Origin: Planctomycetota bacterium
GTDB lineage: Bacteria; Planctomycetota; SKW154
Direction: 5' to 3'
DNA length: 6,300 nucleotides
Assembly (NCBI GenBank): GCA_026418755.1
Contig: JAOAAR010000122.1
Span: 1 to 6,300, forward strand
Part shown: positions 1 through 6,086 of the stretch, piece after piece
Numbering within the stretch: the stretch's first letter is position 1
Layout: each line of letters starts with the position of its first letter
Notes under the pieces: generated by a model
The model's input: only the letters and a program-made list of their open reading frames with translations
Databases searched by the model: none
Told to the model about the DNA's origin: nothing
Position numbers and translations under genes: made by a program

Positions 1-19
1 AGATGTGTATAAGAGACAG
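1..19. other. Nextera/Tn5 mosaic-end adapter remnant
   Basis: The first 19 bases, AGATGTGTATAAGAGACAG, are identical to the Tn5 transposase mosaic end used in Nextera library preparation. This is untrimmed sequencing adapter and not genomic DNA. It sits at the extreme left end, so the contig ends here and the M16 gene reading into it is truncated artificially. Any codons read through it are not native. Confidence 0.97.
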
Positions 20-417
20 TAATCAGGCTCTCTCTTCTGACATTCGGAATCGTGAAGTCTCATTATCCGAATAGATTCATCAAGAAGGGGTTTCTCTTTC
101 TCGTAGTCTTTTGTTCCGATTGTGCGTGTTCCTTTGAACATCATATGCTCGAAAAAGTGTGCAGCACCACTTAGTCCATCAGGGTCGTTTGCGCTACCCA
201 CATCAAACCATAACTGGCAGGAAACTGTCGGCGTGTCGCGCTGGACGACGAGAAGTTTCAAACCGTTTTCGAGGGTATACTCGTGAACCTTTAGATTGAA
301 TATCTTCTGCTCTCTCTCCGCACCGAGGCACACAAAGGGGGAGGATGAGATGGAGACAAAAACAAGCACAGAAGCGGAAATGAGGATAAAGATAACAGAA
401 AAGAATCTTCTTCTCAT
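20..417 (-). CDS. M16 family zinc metallopeptidase (insulinase/pitrilysin-like), N-terminal part, truncated by contig end
   Basis: The first 132 codons of an exported M16 peptidase are present; M16 enzymes degrade peptides and small proteins with a zinc-dependent active site. The start is MRRRFF followed by a hydrophobic stretch (residues 5-24), which looks like a signal peptide for a periplasmic or outer-membrane enzyme. Then comes the family's typical opening, YTLENGLKLLVVQRDTPTVS (about 47-66), followed by FDVGSANDPDGLSGAAHFFEHMMFKG. The inverted zinc motif HxxEH is intact (H87, E90, H91); the third zinc ligand, a glutamate expected about 75 residues further on, lies beyond the contig end. 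The ATG at 417-415 begins one base after the TGA of the OPT transporter (TGATATG) and has only a weak purine-rich GAGAG stretch upstream, so translation is probably coupled to that gene. Cys30 is not in a good lipobox (PFVC). Family assignment is firm; substrate is unknown. Typical members have about 420-480 or 900 residues, so most of the gene is missing. Confidence 0.88.
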
Positions 418-418
418 A

Positions 419-2401
419 TCACTCTCTCTCGCTATCTTTTTTCGTTATGAAGGTTTTGGTCGAAAGTAGGAGAACTGCCGCTGCAGCGATGAAGACCACA
501 CCTGGGTACCAATGGATTCCTCCCTCTGGGGGGGACATTTTCAAAGCAATATAAATCCCGGCGACTGCAATTCCTGCCAGCGCTTCCCCGGCAACCATTC
601 CTGAGGCAAGTAGCACTCCCAACTGTTTGAGCCATTCTTTTTCCTTTTCGTCTTTTTTCTTCATTAGAAGGGTGTGAAGAATCGAGAGGAGTCCGCCGAT
701 GAATATGATGACACCTAATCTCAGGGGGAGATAGAGTCCGACGGCGAGTGGCATGATGTGGAGACGGAACTTTGAGTTCGCCTTGCGGAGGAACTCATCT
801 GCTATACCGATTCCGATTGCCATAATCGCGCCGATGAGGACGATGTTCCAAGGGATTCCCGAGCCACCTTCTTTGGGCATCATTAGCCCTTCGGCGAGAC
901 TTCTGAACATTGAAGCCTGCGGTGCACTCAAACTCCCTCCTTCTCCTATCTTGTATGCCTGATGGAGCGAGGAAAGGACGGGGGCGATTATGAATGCTCC
1001 TGCCACAACGCCGATAATCTGTCCTACCTGTTGTCTTTTTGGAGATGCGCCGACGAGATAACCTGTCTTCAAATCCTGCGAAATATCACCTGCTGTTGCT
1101 GCTGCCGAGCAGACTACGCCTGCTACTATAAGAAGCGCTGTTATGCCTGTTTTCCCGCTTATACCGAAGAGCCACAATAGAGCGAATGTGAAAAGTATGG
1201 TACAGATTGTCATTCCTGAAACGGGGTTGTTGGAGGAGCCTACAAGTCCTGTTATGTAGGAGGAGACGGCAACAAAGAAGAAACCTGCGATAAACATTGC
1301 AAGTGTGGGAATCACAGCGGTCGAGTAACTGTGAAGGGTATTTCCGTAAAGAATATATATTCCGAGAATGCAGATGACAGCGCCCAGTATTATGAATTTC
1401 ATCGGCAGGTCTTGGTCGGTTCGTTTGATAGTTTTAAGCGGTTCTACTGAACTTGGTGTAATCCGGCCGGCGAGGCTCTTAAGCGCTTTAGCAATTCCTG
1501 TGCGCATACGGAAGACTGACCAGAGACCACCGACCACCATTGCACCAACACCGAGATATCTTACTTTTCCGAATACCTTACCGAGAATTCCTAACATTTC
1601 TTCGTTGAGTTTATCGGAGGTGACTTTTGAGAGTTGTGCCGTCAACTCCGGGTTGAAAGACAAGTATAAAGGTATGGCAACATACCAGGCGATTGCACCG
1701 CCTAACAGGACCAGAACAGCAATGTTAGGACCGACTATGTAGCCGACACCTAACCCTGCGAGAGAGAATTCGATAGCAAAACTCGTGAATATCCGTTTGG
1801 AGAAGACTATGGGAAGAGTAAGAGTTTCCAAAGCCTTGGGGATAAAGGCGAGTGCGAACTTTGCTCCTGCGCCGAGTATACCACCAATAAGGAGTAGGAG
1901 AGCGCCTGTTCCCTTCTTTTCTCCTGCTTTGAGAACTTCAGCGCAAGCGACCCCTTCAGGGTATGTCACTTCTTTTGTCTCGAGTATGAGCGAACGGCGG
2001 AGGGGTATCATAAACATTACTCCAAGAATGCCTCCGAGGAGTGTGACATTGGTCACAGTCCAGTAGTCAAAATCGCTCCATACTCCTGCCATGAGGAGGG
2101 CAGGCATAGTAAAGAGTGCGCCTGCTGCAAGAGACTCTCCTGCCGAGCCGATTGTCTGAACAATGTTGTTTTCGAGAATGGTACCTTTTCGTAAAATCCC
2201 GCGTAAAATCCCCATTGAGATGACTGCGGCAGGAATGGAGGCGCAGATTGTCATTCCGAGACGAAGTCCGATGTAAAGCATTGCTGCGCACATTCCTGCA
2301 GAGATTATGACTCCTAACACTACTGCTTGAGGTGTGAATTCTTCCTTCTCTTTCTCCGCGCTTATGTAGGGAGAAAACTTTGGTGCATCAGAGAGTTCCA
2401 T
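419..2401 (-). CDS. OPT/YSL family oligopeptide transporter (prokaryotic type)
   Basis: This 660-residue polytopic inner-membrane protein belongs to the OPT superfamily, proton-coupled importers of oligopeptides or, in the YSL branch, metal-chelate complexes. About a dozen or more hydrophobic segments span the sequence from residue 25 to 651. Family blocks visible in order are NNIVQTIGSAGES (78-90), TYPEGVACAEVLKAGE (146-161), YIVGPNIAVLVLLGGA (221-236), the hallmark SSNNPVSGMTI (389-399), AGDISQDLKTGYLVGASPKRQQ (437-458) and MPLAVGLYLPL (550-560). Length fits the archaeal/bacterial OPT group. The ATG at 2401-2399 is chosen because AAGGAGTG lies just upstream at 2408-2415. It is first in an operon with the M16 peptidase, whose start lies one base past its stop; a secreted protease with a peptide importer suggests peptide scavenging (inference). 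A sigma70-like promoter lies 30-58 bases upstream. The substrate cannot be read from the sequence. The protein appears full length and intact. Confidence 0.94.
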   Translation of the reverse strand: MELSDAPKFSPYISAEKEKEEFTPQAVVLGVIISAGMCAAMLYIGLRLGMTICASIPAAVISMGILRGILRKGTILENNIVQTIGSAGESLAAGALFTMPALLMAGVWSDFDYWTVTNVTLLGGILGVMFMIPLRRSLILETKEVTYPEGVACAEVLKAGEKKGTGALLLLIGGILGAGAKFALAFIPKALETLTLPIVFSKRIFTSFAIEFSLAGLGVGYIVGPNIAVLVLLGGAIAWYVAIPLYLSFNPELTAQLSKVTSDKLNEEMLGILGKVFGKVRYLGVGAMVVGGLWSVFRMRTGIAKALKSLAGRITPSSVEPLKTIKRTDQDLPMKFIILGAVICILGIYILYGNTLHSYSTAVIPTLAMFIAGFFFVAVSSYITGLVGSSNNPVSGMTICTILFTFALLWLFGISGKTGITALLIVAGVVCSAAATAGDISQDLKTGYLVGASPKRQQVGQIIGVVAGAFIIAPVLSSLHQAYKIGEGGSLSAPQASMFRSLAEGLMMPKEGGSGIPWNIVLIGAIMAIGIGIADEFLRKANSKFRLHIMPLAVGLYLPLRLGVIIFIGGLLSILHTLLMKKKDEKEKEWLKQLGVLLASGMVAGEALAGIAVAGIYIALKMSPPEGGIHWYPGVVFIAAAAVLLLSTKTFITKKDSERE

Positions 2402-2407
2402 TTAAGT

Positions 2408-2415
2408 CACTCCTT
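2408..2415 (-). promoter_or_regulatory. Ribosome binding site of the OPT transporter
   Basis: On the minus strand AAGGAGTG lies 6 bases before the ATG at 2401. It is a strong Shine-Dalgarno match and fixes the start of the transporter. Confidence 0.8.
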
Positions 2416-2430
2416 ATATAACCTTGTCTG

Positions 2431-2459
2431 ATTGTAGGGCAGTCATTTGGAAAGGTCAA
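2431..2459 (-). promoter_or_regulatory. Sigma70-like promoter for the OPT-M16 operon
   Basis: On the minus strand TTGACC (2459-2454) is followed by a 17-base spacer and TACAAT (2436-2431). This gives five of six consensus bases in each hexamer at the optimal distance. Transcription would start near 2424, leaving a 5' leader of about 23 bases that contains the ribosome binding site. Assigned by sequence inspection only. Confidence 0.65.
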
Positions 2460-2461
2460 AT
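2445..2461. promoter_or_regulatory. Small inverted repeat over the -35 box of the OPT promoter (possible operator)
   Basis: ATTTGGAAAGGTCAAAT has perfect 5-bp arms (ATTTG/CAAAT) around a 7-base centre and covers the -35 hexamer of the transporter promoter. The 17-bp size and position would suit a dimeric repressor, but short arms like these can arise by chance, and no regulator gene is adjacent. Confidence 0.22.
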
Positions 2462-2546
2462 AGAAAAAATTCTCTACTCTTCTTGCTGAAAAACTCGATT
2501 ATCTGTGAATCGCCTTGTCAGTTCTGTAGAATAGAGATTAAGGTCA

Positions 2547-2554
2547 CGGGGAAG
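2547..2554 (+). promoter_or_regulatory. Ribosome binding site deciding the RACE start
   Basis: CGGGGAAG ends 6 bases before the ATG at 2561. The match is moderate, but it supports this ATG over the TTG at 2447, which lies inside the divergent promoter region and would add 38 residues with no family resemblance. Confidence 0.45.
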
Positions 2555-2560
2555 TTCCAA

Positions 2561-4474
2561 ATGGAGTGCCGCGTAAAATTTCTGCCACTCGGGGTTGAAG
2601 TAACAGTGAAAGACGGAACAAACCTGCTTTTTGCAGCGCAAGAAGCAGGGGTCTTTGTGAACTCTGTTTGCGGTGGTGAAGGGGTTTGCGGTAAGTGCAG
2701 GGTAAGAATCCTGAGAGGTGAAGTTGAACATCTTCCTACAGCGTATAAATTGCGCGATTCATTGGCGAGCAAAGGCTATGTGTTAGCCTGCCGAAGTCTG
2801 GTCAAAGGTGATATCTCAGTGGAGGTGCCAAAGGAGGCGGCGCTTTCAGGCGGCAAAATTCTGATGGATGGGGAGACCTCTTCAAGAGGGCAGATGATAG
2901 TGGCGAGAAATATGCGAGAGATGCCGTTTGAACCTTTGGTGCGTAAGGTGAGATTGCGGGTTGAAGAAGCATCAGTTGCAAGCCCTGTAGCCGACTACGA
3001 GCGGCTGCGCACCGCTTTGCGCAAAGCGCTCAAACGCCCGGAAATGCCGTTTCAGATAGGATATAAGATGCTTCGTCAACTTGGGAGGAAACTGCGCGAG
3101 AAGGATGGGGATATAACGGTTACAATAGGGAAGAGGCAGAACACATACGAGATAATGGCTCTTGAAAGCGGCAACAAGAAGGCAGAAGCGCTTGGGGTGG
3201 CTGTTGATGTCGGTACTACTACGGTTGTTGTACATCTGGTTGACTTAGGGGACGGGAAGACACTTGGGATGGAGGCGAAGTATAACTCTCAAATCGCATA
3301 CGGGGAGGATTATATTACTCGAATCATATACGCTGAACAAAACGATGCTTTTGGCAAAATGCAAAGTCTGATTATTACCGACATAAACGAACTGGTTGAC
3401 AAACTATGTCGCCGTTTAAAAAGGCGTCACGATGAGATTGTGGCGGTAGTCGTTGCTGGGAACACAGCAATGATGCACTTCTTGTTGGGACTTGATGCCC
3501 ACAGGCTCCGCCGAGAACCGTTCGTTCCTGTCGCAAACATCATTCCTCCTATTCGCGCTCTTGAGGTTGGCATAAAGTCTCATTCCCGTGCTTTACTTTA
3601 TCCACTGCCATCTGTTGCGGTCTACATAGGGGCTGATATTACAGGTGGGATTGTTGCAGTCTGTATGGACAGAACTGATAAACTTTCCCTTTTTATTGAC
3701 ATCGGCACAAATGGCGAAGTGGTTATCGGAAACAAAGAGTTCCTTGCTTGCTGCTCTTGTAGTGCAGGACCTGCTTTTGAAGGGAGTGGTGTGGAATGTG
3801 GGATGCGCGCTACTAAGGGTGCAATCGAATCGGTTAAAATCGAGAGGAGAGGTGACTCCTGCGACATCCATTGGAGCACGATAGGCAATAGACCCCCGCT
3901 GGGCATCTGCGGCTCGGGTCTTATTGACATTATAGCAAAACTGTTTTACCTTTCCATCCTCGAGCGTACAGGAAGATTCAACAGAACTATAAACTGCGAC
4001 CGCCTATTCATCGAAGATAATGTTGCAGGATTTACCATCGTACGGAAGGGAGAGGAAAAGGCACCTCACGACATAACCATTAATGAGATAGATATAGCAA
4101 ACATTCTCCGTTCAAAGGCTGCAGTATATGCAGCCATTAAAATCCTTCTCTCTCAATTGAATCTGCCGCTTGAAGCGATTGAACAGTTCTATCTTGCTGG
4201 TGGTTTTGGAAACTATGTAAATATTGCCAGTGCAATCACCATAGGTATGCTTCCTGATGTTCCTCACGATAGAATCGCATTTGTGGGAAATACCGCCATA
4301 GCAGGCGCTAAGATGGCGCTCATTTCCGAATCTGCACTTGAACGGATAGAACATATTGCCCACAAGATGACCTATATTGACCTGATGATGAATCAGCAGT
4401 TTATGGACGAGTTCGTCAAGGCGAACTTTATCCCTCACACAAACATTTCTGAGTTCCCTTCCGTTTCCATATGA
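2561..4474 (+). CDS. RACE-type reductive activator of corrinoid-dependent enzymes ([2Fe-2S] ferredoxin + ASKHA ATPase, DUF4445 family)
   Basis: This 637-residue cytoplasmic protein belongs to the family that uses ATP to drive low-potential reduction of inactive Co(II) corrinoid to Co(I), reactivating corrinoid methyl-transfer proteins. Residues 1-90 form a plant-type [2Fe-2S] domain with ligands C37, C43, C46 and C77 (CGGEGVCGKC, then ACRS). A linker follows (about 110-200), then the actin/Hsp70-like part: AVDVGTTTVVVHLVD (214-228, phosphate loop), AGNTAMMHFLLG (299-310), FIDIGTNGEVVIG (378-390), CSAGPAFEGSGVECGMRA (400-417), GICGSGLID (448-456), FYLAGGFGNYVNI (543-555, nucleotide-binding) and FVGNTAIAGA (574-583). 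Length matches the family and no domain is missing. The ATG at 2561 is chosen because the ferredoxin fold begins right after it and an SD-like GGGGAAG precedes it. Family members often sit beside mtaBC/mtbBC-like methyltransferase and corrinoid-protein genes; none is seen here, so the partner is unknown. A role with an unlinked methyltransferase, methionine synthase or CO dehydrogenase corrinoid protein is inference. Confidence 0.92.
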   Translation: MECRVKFLPLGVEVTVKDGTNLLFAAQEAGVFVNSVCGGEGVCGKCRVRILRGEVEHLPTAYKLRDSLASKGYVLACRSLVKGDISVEVPKEAALSGGKILMDGETSSRGQMIVARNMREMPFEPLVRKVRLRVEEASVASPVADYERLRTALRKALKRPEMPFQIGYKMLRQLGRKLREKDGDITVTIGKRQNTYEIMALESGNKKAEALGVAVDVGTTTVVVHLVDLGDGKTLGMEAKYNSQIAYGEDYITRIIYAEQNDAFGKMQSLIITDINELVDKLCRRLKRRHDEIVAVVVAGNTAMMHFLLGLDAHRLRREPFVPVANIIPPIRALEVGIKSHSRALLYPLPSVAVYIGADITGGIVAVCMDRTDKLSLFIDIGTNGEVVIGNKEFLACCSCSAGPAFEGSGVECGMRATKGAIESVKIERRGDSCDIHWSTIGNRPPLGICGSGLIDIIAKLFYLSILERTGRFNRTINCDRLFIEDNVAGFTIVRKGEEKAPHDITINEIDIANILRSKAAVYAAIKILLSQLNLPLEAIEQFYLAGGFGNYVNIASAITIGMLPDVPHDRIAFVGNTAIAGAKMALISESALERIEHIAHKMTYIDLMMNQQFMDEFVKANFIPHTNISEFPSVSI

Positions 4475-4481
4475 GTATAAT
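4454..4481 (+). promoter_or_regulatory. Weak candidate promoter at the end of the RACE gene
   Basis: A perfect TATAAT (4476-4481) straddles the RACE stop codon, with TTCCCT 16 bases upstream as a poor -35 hexamer (three of six matches). It could start a transcript carrying the downstream 73-aa gene and lipoprotein with a leader of about 210 bases. AT-rich sequence at a gene end often gives such matches by chance. Confidence 0.25.
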
Positions 4482-4698
4482 AGAGGGAGCCATTCTTCTA
4501 ATAATCGGTTCAGATTTTACTTCTGCGCTTTTGTCAGATTCTTACTTATTTCTCGAAGTCTCCTTCCATTGTGGGCAGGTAGTAGTTTATTAATTGTATG
4601 GGTCGAGGTGGGTTATGAGGTGATTTATCTTGCATGCTATATTCTTTCTGCTTATCATTTCATTTTTAGATTTAGACGCGAAATTGGAGGTGCGACAG
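4475..4698. other. Intergenic region with leader-like features, no clear terminator
   Basis: This 224-bp AT-rich gap separates the RACE gene from the small downstream gene on the same strand. I see no GC-rich hairpin with a T-run, so no intrinsic terminator is evident after RACE and read-through is possible. It contains a Shine-Dalgarno-like GAGGTGAT (4617-4624) in front of a TTG at 4630 and an ATG at 4634. It also contains TTGCAT (4630-4635), 17 bases, TATCAT (4653-4658), a possible weak promoter that would begin transcription near 4665, just ahead of the preferred start at 4699. These readings compete and cannot all be right. Confidence 0.5.
4686..4692 (+). promoter_or_regulatory. Ribosome binding site for the 73-aa gene
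   Basis: GGAGGTG lies 6 bases before the ATG at 4699. It is close to the full anti-Shine-Dalgarno complement and is the main reason to prefer this start over the upstream in-frame TTG at 4630. Confidence 0.75.
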
Positions 4699-4920
4699 AT
4701 GAAGTTTACGGAACTTGTCGGTAAAGAGGTGCAGATTCTGTGCGTGGATGAGGAGAATTTTATAGATTGGTGGGAATGGGGCAAGGTTGATTATGCGACG
4801 GACCAGTATATTGTTCTTAAAGGTAAAGAAGGAGAGTATGTGCTTGTTCAGAAGGGTGAAGTGAAAGAGATTTATCTGGTGAGTGGAAGGACGAAGGTGT
4901 ATCCGCCAAAGAGGAAGTGA
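4699..4920 (+). CDS. Small basic protein of unknown function (73 aa)
   Basis: I do not recognise this gene. The 73-residue product begins MKFTELVGKEVQILCVDEEN and ends KVYPPKRK. It alternates short hydrophobic strands with charged turns: GKEVQIL (8-14), WGKVDYATDQYIVLKG (27-42), EYVLVQKGEVKEIYLV (46-61). This is a pattern expected of a small beta barrel of SH3 or Sm-like type, and a nucleic-acid or peptide-binding role is only a guess. It carries a strong ribosome binding site, and its TGA is 30 bases before the lipoprotein ATG with no terminator between, so the two are probably co-transcribed. An in-frame TTG at 4630, also preceded by a good Shine-Dalgarno, would add 23 residues with a hydrophobic core (AIFFLLIISFL) and could make it an exported or membrane-anchored form. 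Without comparisons the start is likely but not certain. Coding status is supported by the strong SD and sensible composition. Confidence 0.7.
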   Translation: MKFTELVGKEVQILCVDEENFIDWWEWGKVDYATDQYIVLKGKEGEYVLVQKGEVKEIYLVSGRTKVYPPKRK

Positions 4921-4938
4921 AAGAGGGGATAGGGAGTT

Positions 4939-4944
4939 GGAGGT
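4939..4944 (+). promoter_or_regulatory. Ribosome binding site of the lipoprotein gene
   Basis: GGAGGT lies 6 bases before the ATG at 4951 and fixes the start immediately ahead of the signal peptide. Confidence 0.8.
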
Positions 4945-4950
4945 AATAGT

Positions 4951-5925
4951 ATGAGATGGTTTTTGATGGTTTTTTGTGTGACGATTTGGGCGGGTTGTGG
5001 TCCTGCGGGGAAGGCGCCGACGGAAGAGGAGGTGGCGGGCGAGGCGTTGGATGCGGAAGCGGAGAGAGCGCTTAAAGAGTTTGCTGAATACGAGAAGACG
5101 GCTGATGTGAGCAATCCGACGAAACTGATTGAGTATATAAGGAAAGTAGAGGAGGTGCGAAACAAACTGGAGAAGACGATATATGTTGGGAAAGTGGAAG
5201 AGTTTGACCGTAAAAAGGCGCGGTTAATGGACAAACTGGCGGAACTCTCCTATGAGCCGATGGAGAAAGCGACGCAGAGTGCACGAGTGTGTATTCTGCG
5301 GGGGGACTATGCGGGGGCTCTGGGTGAGTTGAAGAGATTTCCGCCGGAACTTGAGAAGACTCCCGCTTTTGAGCAGATTTCCTTGTATAAGGAAGTTCTC
5401 GAAAACATGGAGAGTTTGCCTGAGGAGGTGAAGGAGGCTCTTAAGCAGGTGGTGGATTTTGTGGCGAAGTCGGAGTTCAGGAAGGCGTATGAACGCGTAG
5501 CACGAAGCATAGACATTGTCAGGGACAGGTACCATTCCATAGATGAAGAAGAGTCTGATGCGGAGAAGGCGAAGGAGAAAAAGAAGGTGTGGGGTTGGGG
5601 CTCGGCGATGGTAGTGATTATGGGGGCGGCGGTGTTGGATAAACATATGAGCGATATGGCAGAAAGCGGTGAGTTTGACAAGATGGTTGAAGTATGTTCT
5701 GAATTGCACAATACGACAGGAATCAAAGACAAGTTGGGTTCATTCATAAATGCATGGGCTGTAACGGCGATGAATAGGAAGGTGGAGCGTTTGATTGCGG
5801 CTGGACAGTTTGAGGCTGCTCTTCAGTTTTTACAAGGGATGAAAGGGAATGAGAGTTTTTCAGGCATAATGGGTAATATTGAGAGGTGGGAAGCACAGGT
5901 CAGAGAAAAGAGCGGTGGAAGGTGA
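4951..5925 (+). CDS. Predicted lipoprotein with TPR-like helical repeats, function unknown
   Basis: I do not recognise a named family. The 324-residue product starts with a short signal peptide, MRWFLMVFCVTIWAGC, that ends in a probable lipobox Cys16; the -3 residue is Trp, where Leu is usual, so lipidation is likely but not certain. The rest is highly charged and almost wholly helical. Segments resembling TPR or similar helix-turn-helix repeats are LRGDYAGALGEL (116-127), SEFRKAYERV (174-183), AESGEFDKMVEVCSEL (237-252) and IAAGQFEAALQFLQGM (282-297). An acidic-then-lysine stretch (199-212) precedes a short Gly/Ala-rich hydrophobic segment (VWGWGSAMVVIMGAAVLD, 213-230), which could be a buried helix or a membrane contact. 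Envelope localisation and a scaffolding role are inference. Codons are strikingly rich in third-position G (GCG, GGG, GAG, AAG). It follows the 73-aa gene by 30 bases and its TGA is one base ahead of the tRNA-Thr. Confidence 0.82.
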   Translation: MRWFLMVFCVTIWAGCGPAGKAPTEEEVAGEALDAEAERALKEFAEYEKTADVSNPTKLIEYIRKVEEVRNKLEKTIYVGKVEEFDRKKARLMDKLAELSYEPMEKATQSARVCILRGDYAGALGELKRFPPELEKTPAFEQISLYKEVLENMESLPEEVKEALKQVVDFVAKSEFRKAYERVARSIDIVRDRYHSIDEEESDAEKAKEKKKVWGWGSAMVVIMGAAVLDKHMSDMAESGEFDKMVEVCSELHNTTGIKDKLGSFINAWAVTAMNRKVERLIAAGQFEAALQFLQGMKGNESFSGIMGNIERWEAQVREKSGGR

Positions 5926-5926
5926 C

Positions 5927-5998
5927 GCTGGCGTAGCTCAACGGCAGAGCAGCGGTTTTGTAAACCGCAGGTTCTCGGTTCAAATCCGAGCGCCAGCT
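5927..5998 (+). tRNA. tRNA-Thr (anticodon UGU)
   Basis: A full cloverleaf is visible: acceptor GCTGGCG/CGCCAGC (5927-5933 with 5991-5997, all seven pairs), D stem GCTC/GAGC (5936-5939 with 5947-5950), anticodon stem GCGGT/ACCGC (5952-5956 with 5964-5968) around loop TTTGTAA, giving anticodon TGT at 5959-5961, and T stem CTCGG/CCGAG (5974-5978 with 5986-5990) with loop TTCAAAT. It reads threonine ACN codons, chiefly ACA. G1-C72 and C2-G71 agree with known threonyl-tRNA identity elements. The discriminator at 5998 is T and CCA is not encoded, so CCA would be added enzymatically. A five-T run (5998-6002) follows directly. The 5' end is one base after the lipoprotein stop codon, implying processing from a shared transcript or a promoter inside the coding sequence. 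Confidence 0.96.
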
Positions 5999-6086
5999 TT
6001 TTAATCAGGCACAGCAGCAGAAGGTAAAACATATCTCTTTTTCTGTTAAGGCGCAAAGGATGCATTCTAAAAAGAGGGGGGGGGCG

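Noticed and set aside
753..2066. Several plus-strand open frames (for example 962-1180, 1368-1742, 1785-2066)
   Set aside because: All lie antisense within the clearly coding OPT transporter and have Pro/Arg/Ser-rich, low-quality translations.
2447..2560. 38-residue N-terminal extension of the RACE protein from TTG, including a CX3CX2C cluster (C20, C24, C27 of the long form)
   Set aside because: The cluster resembles a radical-SAM motif, but the extension starts inside the divergent promoter's inverted repeat, has no family counterpart and lacks a ribosome binding site; the ferredoxin domain begins right after the ATG at 2561.
4872..5747. Minus-strand open frames opposite the lipoprotein gene, rich in Ser, His and Leu
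   Set aside because: They are shadows of a strongly biased coding gene with a good ribosome binding site and signal peptide on the plus strand.
5998..6002. Five-T run after the tRNA as an intrinsic terminator
   Set aside because: The only upstream hairpin is the tRNA itself, and the T-run is short; termination here is possible but not supported.
6035..6076. CTCTTTTT/AAAAAGAG pair as a terminator hairpin
   Set aside because: The eight-pair stem is AT-rich with a 26-base loop and has a G-run, not a T-run, after it.
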